A stretch of DNA of 64,000 nt from the NCBI GenBank assembly GCA_030427705.1, contig JAUIBR010000016.1:1-64000 (forward strand), read 5' to 3'. The translations under genes were made by a program, and so were the position numbers. Below are positions 59,614 to 64,000 of this stretch, piece after piece (position 1 is the first letter of the stretch; every line of letters begins with the position of its first letter). Under the pieces are notes generated by a model that worked only from the letters and a program-made list of their open reading frames with translations, made no database searches and was not told the DNA's origin. This DNA is from a bacterium (GTDB taxonomy: Bacteria > Myxococcota_A > Bradymonadia > Bradymonadales > Bradymonadaceae).

Positions 59614-60555
59614 ATGACCCGCATCAGCGAAGACCTTCACGACGAAGTCCCCGAGCCTATGATCGGCGGCAATCCCTGCACTGAACTCGAATGGTACGAA
59701 TCGCGAAAAAGCACGCTCGGCGGAGGACTCACCATCAGACGTGCGTTGCCGCTGCGGGAGCTGCGCATGGTAGGCGCGTGGTGTTTCCTGGACCATTTTG
59801 GCCCGCTCTCTGTGCAAGAACGCGAAGAGGCGATGTGGGTCGGCGCCCACCCACACACCGGTCTCCAAACCGTCACCTGGTTGTTGGACGGCGAGGTGAT
59901 GCATCGTGACAGCATCGGTTCTGAACAGATGATTCGGCCGGGGCAACTCAACGTCATGACGTCCGGGCACGGCATCAGCCACACAGAAGAAACGCCGGTC
60001 GAGCACTCAGAACACCTGCATGGATTGCAGTTTTGGGTAGCGCTGCCGCACTCGGTTCGGGACATGGAACCCGCATTTGAACACCATGCGCAGCTCCCAG
60101 TCGTCGAGAGCGACAACACCAATATCCACGTATTCTTCGGCAAGGGATTTGGCGGCGAATCGCCAGCCACCGCACATAGCCCGATGGTCGGCGCGGATAT
60201 TGAGCTCAACGGCACAACGACGCTCACGCTCGATCCAACCTGGGAGTACGGCGTCGTCACAGTTGAAGACCCCATCAAAGTGAACGGGCGCACGCTCTCG
60301 CCAGGGCAGTTCAGCTACACCCCGCCAGGGTTCAATATGATGGAGCTTTCGTCCGAGGGCCCCGCGCGCGTGGCGGTGATCGGCGGTGAGCCCTTTGGCG
60401 AGAAAATCCTGCTTTGGTGGAACTTCGTGGGGCGGTCTCAGGAAGAGATTGTCGAGTTCACGAAAGAGTGGAATTCCGGCGACCGCTTTGGGGAAGTCGA
60501 AGGTTTCCCGGGTGATCGGCTTGTGGCTCCGGAGCTCAGAGGCGTCCGATTGTAG
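59614..60555 (+). CDS. Pirin-family bicupin protein
   Basis: A 313-residue cytosolic protein with two cupin domains. The N-terminal metal-binding block has His79 and His81 (GAHPHTGLQTVTW) and His123/Glu125 (SGHGISHTEE), so the metal site is intact. The second cupin (from about 190) lacks obvious ligands. Pirins bind Fe and act variously as redox sensors or quercetinases; the role here is unknown. ATG with AAAGGAG about 8 bases upstream. Confidence 0.95.
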   Translation: MTRISEDLHDEVPEPMIGGNPCTELEWYESRKSTLGGGLTIRRALPLRELRMVGAWCFLDHFGPLSVQEREEAMWVGAHPHTGLQTVTWLLDGEVMHRDSIGSEQMIRPGQLNVMTSGHGISHTEETPVEHSEHLHGLQFWVALPHSVRDMEPAFEHHAQLPVVESDNTNIHVFFGKGFGGESPATAHSPMVGADIELNGTTTLTLDPTWEYGVVTVEDPIKVNGRTLSPGQFSYTPPGFNMMELSSEGPARVAVIGGEPFGEKILLWWNFVGRSQEEIVEFTKEWNSGDRFGEVEGFPGDRLVAPELRGVRL

Positions 60556-60642
60556 GAGGTTATCCTACATCCTTTTACTCTTAGAGATTTCGTTGCTACA
60601 GTGCGCGCCGCTTAAGGATGTAGAAAACGCAAAGAGGTAAAC

Positions 60643-61947
60643 ATGCGTAAGTGTCGATTGATTTTTGGATGTTTGAGTTTGGCCCTGACCGTAGGCATTG
60701 GTTGCGGCGATGACTCCGAGAAAGACGAACCGCTTGTCATTCTCAACAACTTCAACAACGCCAATAACGTCAACAACGCGAACAACGTTAACAACACTAA
60801 CAACGTTAACAATGCGAACAACGTTAACAACGCGAACAACGGCAATAATGCGGTGAACAACACGTCACCGTGTGCGGACGCGTCAAACTGCCCAGGCTCC
60901 CTCATCGGAACGGGCAACGGTTCCACCGGTTCGGTCACGTTCACCCAGATCTTTGCGCCATCGACACCGATCGAGACGCCCGACCTCGACTTCCACCCGA
61001 CGCGTAACGAGCTGTGGCTTGTACACCGTCCATACGAAGTAGACGGTGCGTGCTCGCAATCGAATCCGCAGAGCGCGCGATGCCAATCGCTTCCAGGTTC
61101 GACAACGACCCTCTTCAATCCTGGCGAAGCGAACCAAGAAGCCCGTTGGCTGTCGGACCAAAACGCGTGGCACTTCATGCGTCGTCCTCCCGCGATTGCG
61201 ATGGGGCTTCCTCAGTACTTCGCGACCTGTGGTGAAGCAGCAACCGGTAACTTCGAAGACGATCCGGTCATGTTCATTGGCCCATCACTATGGTCCACCG
61301 ACTTCCAGGTCTACGCGCAACCGTCGGGCGGTAATGGCTCGCACATGGATATGTTGCACGCCACGCCTTGGTGCATGGGCATCGCCCACGAGACCGAGAA
61401 TGTCTTCTGGCTGTTCAATGGTCACGTCGGCTCGCTCGACCGCTACGACTTCAAAGCCGACCACGGCCCGGGCAATGATGACCACTCTGACGGCGAAATC
61501 TTCCGATATGCGGAAGGCAATGTGCGCCGTATTGAGAACATTCCAAGCCACATGGAGTTCAACCCAAGCGATAACTATCTCTACATCGCGGACACGGGTA
61601 ATGAGCGCATCGCAAAGCTTGACACAACCGCAGGCACCCCTGGCGGTCAGCTGTCACCAGTCTACGAGCCGCTCGCCGCTTCAGGCGTGATGGCCAATAC
61701 CGAAGTTGAGGTCGTCGTTCCGATTGGAACGCTCCGCCGCCCAAGTGGTTTGGCGCTGCACGACGGCGTCATCTATGTCTCGGACCACGAGACCAGCAAG
61801 TTCCATGCATTTGATTTGGACGGCAATGAACTGCGTCAGCTTGATTCGGGTATGCCAGCTGGCACCTTGGCAGGTATCGCGGTCAACAACGACAAGTTGT
61901 ACTTCGTCGACATGACGAACGGCACGACCTACCGCATCGACCCTTAA
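60643..61947 (+). CDS. Asn-rich-linker lipoprotein with beta-propeller (NHL-like) domain
   Basis: A 434-residue exported protein: signal peptide with lipobox-like GIGC, acidic stretch, then a linker of about 40 residues of NNANN/NNVNN units (60738-60864). The mature domain has propeller-like strands (DLDFHPTRNELWLVHRP, MEFNPSDNYLYIADTGNERIAKLD, SGLALHDGVIYVSDHETSKFHAFDL, AGIAVNNDKLYFVDMTNGTTYRI in parts), consistent with an NHL/SMP-30-like propeller. It also has several Cys residues (CSQSNPQSARC, CGEAATG). Binding target unknown. ATG with AGAGG upstream. The lipoprotein at 61958 follows 10 nt later. Confidence 0.8.
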   Translation: MRKCRLIFGCLSLALTVGIGCGDDSEKDEPLVILNNFNNANNVNNANNVNNTNNVNNANNVNNANNGNNAVNNTSPCADASNCPGSLIGTGNGSTGSVTFTQIFAPSTPIETPDLDFHPTRNELWLVHRPYEVDGACSQSNPQSARCQSLPGSTTTLFNPGEANQEARWLSDQNAWHFMRRPPAIAMGLPQYFATCGEAATGNFEDDPVMFIGPSLWSTDFQVYAQPSGGNGSHMDMLHATPWCMGIAHETENVFWLFNGHVGSLDRYDFKADHGPGNDDHSDGEIFRYAEGNVRRIENIPSHMEFNPSDNYLYIADTGNERIAKLDTTAGTPGGQLSPVYEPLAASGVMANTEVEVVVPIGTLRRPSGLALHDGVIYVSDHETSKFHAFDLDGNELRQLDSGMPAGTLAGIAVNNDKLYFVDMTNGTTYRIDP

Positions 61948-61957
61948 GAGAGCGCAC

Positions 61958-62593
61958 ATGAAGCGGCTTCTGGTTCTGATAATCCTAATCGCTGGTTGTT
62001 CAAAACCGGAGCCGCTCCCTCAGGCGCCCGCCGAGCCCGTGGTCGACATGGGTACGCCCGATGTCGCGGCGCCTGAACCCGACCTTCCGCCACCGCCACC
62101 AGCGATGCCGGCGGAGGAACTTACCCTCGAAAATAGAGGCTCTAAGGTCGTCACGGCCGACGGGATCGAGATCGAGTTCACGACCCTGAGTCACAAGCAT
62201 GGCAGGGGATTCTCGATCGGTATCTGGGGCTTCACTTTTCGCAAAGAAGGCGAGGAACAAACCCACGAGATTCGCGAGCGACAGCTCGAAGGCGAATCCG
62301 AGCACTTCGGTCGTGTCTTCCTGTTTTCGGGCGAGTACTCGAAGGTGAACATATCTGTTCTGGAGGGGGCAGCTCCCGAGCCGCTTGACGAAGACGCCGC
62401 CCGCGAGCTTGCGGAGGCCGAGGGCAAGGCGCAAGGATTGGTCTGGCGGGGAACGTCCAGCAGCACGGACAACGGCTATTTCGACATGACATTTCGCGAC
62501 ATGGATTCGAATGCGCTGGGCGAAGTTCGGGTAGGGCTGTACACAAAGACCGTGACGTTCTCTAAACCCAAGATCAAAAAGCAGAAAAAGTAG
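61958..62593 (+). CDS. Lipoprotein of unknown function
   Basis: A 211-residue product with short signal peptide and lipobox IAGC (Cys14), a Pro-rich acidic tether (residues 15-50) and a beta domain (GSKVVTADGIEIEFTTLSHKH, FSIGIWGFTFRKEG, LVWRGTSSSTDNGYFDMTF in parts) with a Lys-rich end. No family recognised. The ATG is 10 bases after the upstream stop, and the VOC gene begins 5 bases after its own stop, so the three genes probably share a transcript. Confidence 0.7.
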   Translation: MKRLLVLIILIAGCSKPEPLPQAPAEPVVDMGTPDVAAPEPDLPPPPPAMPAEELTLENRGSKVVTADGIEIEFTTLSHKHGRGFSIGIWGFTFRKEGEEQTHEIRERQLEGESEHFGRVFLFSGEYSKVNISVLEGAAPEPLDEDAARELAEAEGKAQGLVWRGTSSSTDNGYFDMTFRDMDSNALGEVRVGLYTKTVTFSKPKIKKQKK

Positions 62594-62598
62594 GTGGC

Positions 62599-62988
62599 AT
62601 GATGGCGAAAGTGACCGGAATCGGCGGCGTGTTTCTTCGAGCAAAAGACCCCAAAGCCCTGCAACAATGGTATCAAGACCACCTCGGCATGCCTGTCGAC
62701 GCGCAGGGTTACAACGTGTTCATCTGGCGCGATAACAGCGATGATGTGCGGCCTGGTTCAACGGTTTGGGCCGCATTCCCGGACGAAACCGAGTATTTCG
62801 GGACCGACGCGCCGTACATGGTGAACTACCGTGTCGATGACCTCGATGCGATGCGCGCCCAGCTCAAGGAAGCTGGCGCAAAGGTCGATGACGCTATCGA
62901 AGAGATGGATGGCGTGGGCCGCTTCGGTTGGGCAACCGACCCCGAAGGCAACCGCTTCGAACTGTGGGAGCCTGCTGAGGGCTGCTAG
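62599..62988 (+). CDS. VOC-family (glyoxalase-like) protein
   Basis: A 129-residue single-domain vicinal-oxygen-chelate protein: GIGGVFLRAKDPKALQQWYQDHLGM, an inner MVNYRVDDLDAMRAQLKEAGAKV and a final DPEGNRFELWEP with the conserved metal-ligand Glu. Only part of the usual metal site (no clear His at the start) is visible, so the reaction is not predictable. ATG with GGTGG upstream. Its end shares CTAG with the convergent SDR gene. Confidence 0.9.
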   Translation: MMAKVTGIGGVFLRAKDPKALQQWYQDHLGMPVDAQGYNVFIWRDNSDDVRPGSTVWAAFPDETEYFGTDAPYMVNYRVDDLDAMRAQLKEAGAKVDDAIEEMDGVGRFGWATDPEGNRFELWEPAEGC

Positions 62989-63797
62989 ATCCCACGTTCC
63001 TTCTTTAGGCGTTCCTTCACGCGCCGACCTTTCTTATTCAGCTGCGGCTTTAGCTTCTGGCGCAGGCCTGGCACCAGGTACGCGATCGTGGCGAGTTTGC
63101 CGCCCGAGACGGGGAACTCACGCTCCACGCGACCGTCGTGAGCGCAGTCCAGAATCATATCGGCGACGTCCTGTCCCGTGCACATTTCCTGACTGAAGAC
63201 GATGTCTTCGACCTCATCGATATTGTCCATGATGAATCCCGTATCAATAGGCCCCGGGCTAACCGCGCTGACACTGATGTTTGTGTCCTTGAGCTCTTGC
63301 GCCAGGGCATACGTGAATGCGCGTAGTCCGAACTTCGTGGCGCTGTAGGTGGCTGCGCCATCAAGCGGAACCTTTCCGGCGAGGCTGGCGACATTGATGA
63401 TGAACGCCTTGTCGCTCTTCTTCAGGAATGGCAAGGCCAACCGCGACAGCACCAAAGGCGCACGCAGATTTACATCCACCATGATTGAAACTTCGTCGGC
63501 CGTCCGGGTTTCCAAGGGCCCGCGGAAATGCGCACCGGCATTGTTGACGATGCCGTCCAGACTCCCGAAGTGGTCATAGGCTCGCTGCAGCGCAGCCGCC
63601 ATCGCCTCGTTATCCGAAACATCAAGCGGGATGACCAACGATCGCTCCAACCCCTCGGCGGCTTCGTTCAACGGTCCCTCGCGCCGGGCCACCAACACAA
63701 CGTTCGCGCCTTCATCATGAAACGCCCGCGTGGTGGCTAGACCTACGCCAAGTGATGCCCCTGTAATCAGTACCGTTTTTCCGGAAAATCGCTTCAT
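62985..63797 (-). CDS. SDR-family oxidoreductase with basic C-terminal extension
   Basis: A 270-residue classical short-chain dehydrogenase: cofactor motif TGASLGVG (12-19), NNAG (85-88), catalytic Ser138, Tyr151 and Lys155 (YSATKFG). The C-terminal 30 residues are very basic (RQKLKPQLNKKGRRVKERLKKERG) and could bind membrane or nucleic acid. The substrate is unknown; the fold and length fit 3-oxoacyl reductase-like or retinol dehydrogenase-like enzymes. ATG with GAGGA seven bases upstream. Confidence 0.93.
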   Translation of the reverse strand: MKRFSGKTVLITGASLGVGLATTRAFHDEGANVVLVARREGPLNEAAEGLERSLVIPLDVSDNEAMAAALQRAYDHFGSLDGIVNNAGAHFRGPLETRTADEVSIMVDVNLRAPLVLSRLALPFLKKSDKAFIINVASLAGKVPLDGAATYSATKFGLRAFTYALAQELKDTNISVSAVSPGPIDTGFIMDNIDEVEDIVFSQEMCTGQDVADMILDCAHDGRVEREFPVSGGKLATIAYLVPGLRQKLKPQLNKKGRRVKERLKKERGI

Positions 63798-63818
63798 TCC
63801 AAATCCTCACTGAGAGAG

Positions 63819-63899
63819 ATGCAGACACTCCTACTAGCAGTTACACTGGCTTCACAAAACCTCACCGACAACCAAAGACCAAGAACCAAGAACCAATGA
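63819..63899 (+). other. Possible 26-codon leader ORF
   Basis: An ATG at 63819 (after a purine-rich GAGAGA) opens a 26-residue frame starting MQTLLLAVTLASQNLTDNQ, whose stop overlaps the next start as ATGA (63896-63899). Half of it is made from the CCAAGAA repeat tract. It could be a leader peptide or chance. Confidence 0.2.
63871..63896. repeat. CCAAGAA heptamer tract
   Basis: ACCAAAGACCAAGAACCAAG and continuing, three to four units directly before the start codon at 63896. Same unit as at 42822-42858. Confidence 0.5.
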
Positions 63900-64000
63900 C
63901 GATTGAGATTGACCCGATTCGACTACGCGAGGAACTGGCGCGAATGCGCGAGTTGATTGCGAATGACCCCAAGGTTCTGGCGCAGTTCGACAAAGACGGC
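63896..64000 (+). CDS. Hypothetical protein, 3' partial
   Basis: Thirty-five codons from an ATG at 63896 to the window edge (MTIEIDPIRLREELARMREL onward), soluble and helical in character. No ribosome-binding site beyond the repeat tract is apparent. No function can be given from this fragment. Confidence 0.5.
   Translation, partial: MTIEIDPIRLREELARMRELIANDPKVLAQFDKDG

Noticed and set aside
1-64000. tRNA or rRNA genes
   Set aside because: I looked in the intergenic regions for cloverleaf-like or rRNA-like sequence and saw none; most gaps are under 250 bp and are taken up by repeats or promoters.

Overview
The window looks like a chromosomal segment of a free-living Gram-negative bacterium of the Myxococcota type (formerly Deltaproteobacteria), possibly close to the Bradymonadales. 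This is an inference from gene style. There are many surface lipoproteins, several joined to their anchor by Asn-rich linkers coded by AAC-rich repeats. There are eukaryote-like Ser/Thr kinases fused to membrane regions, Cys-rich EGF-like proteins, a peptidase with a MYXO-CTERM-like tail, and lipid enzymes more familiar from eukaryotes (paraoxonase, ceramidase, sterol desaturase, steroid 5-alpha-reductase family). I saw no rRNA, tRNA, CRISPR array, prophage or complete insertion sequence. The only transposase-like gene is a single-copy REP-associated tyrosine transposase (RAYT).

Layout. 1-9 kb: end of an NTT-like transporter, a Ser/Thr kinase, a Kef-type antiporter, and a tight leftward cluster dps - DUF432 - mscS - corA. 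9.3-15 kb: ABC-F ATPase, pentaheme cytochrome c, a SpoIID-domain lipoprotein, RAYT. 15-21.5 kb: a leftward, translationally coupled set SDR - SelO - FKBP - paraoxonase, a frameshifted YHYH lipoprotein, a thioesterase and an envelope protein. 21.6-29.6 kb: a second kinase, unknown lipoproteins, a DUF3516 helicase and a PLD-family protein. 29.8-37.5 kb: two tandem giant lipoproteins, each with an EGF-like front half and six 114-residue modules. 37.5-45.4 kb: small enzymes, Cys-rich lipoproteins, a beta-barrel-like protein and an M23 peptidase. 45.4-49.3 kb: tRNA 2-selenouridine synthase and selenophosphate synthetase (selenium for tRNA), a steroid-reductase-like protein and an AEC transporter. 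49.3-54 kb: an fbpABC iron importer behind a 25-bp perfect Fur-like palindrome. 54-64 kb: YceI, ceramidase, GIN-domain lipoprotein, sterol desaturase with HTTM-like protein, pirin, more lipoproteins, VOC protein, SDR and the start of a further gene.

The most unusual content is (1) the two giant lipoproteins. Their modules repeat at exactly 342 bp, and certain cassettes are uniform within each protein but differ between the two, although the module frameworks are shared. (2) A family of dispersed CACAGA-type palindromes, two of which flank fbpC, and a separate large inverted tandem array near 54.8 kb. (3) Four convergent gene pairs that share a four-base CTAG/TTAG as both stop codons. (4) The coupled SDR-SelO-FKBP-paraoxonase operon. 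All functional names come from motif recognition by eye; no database search was run.
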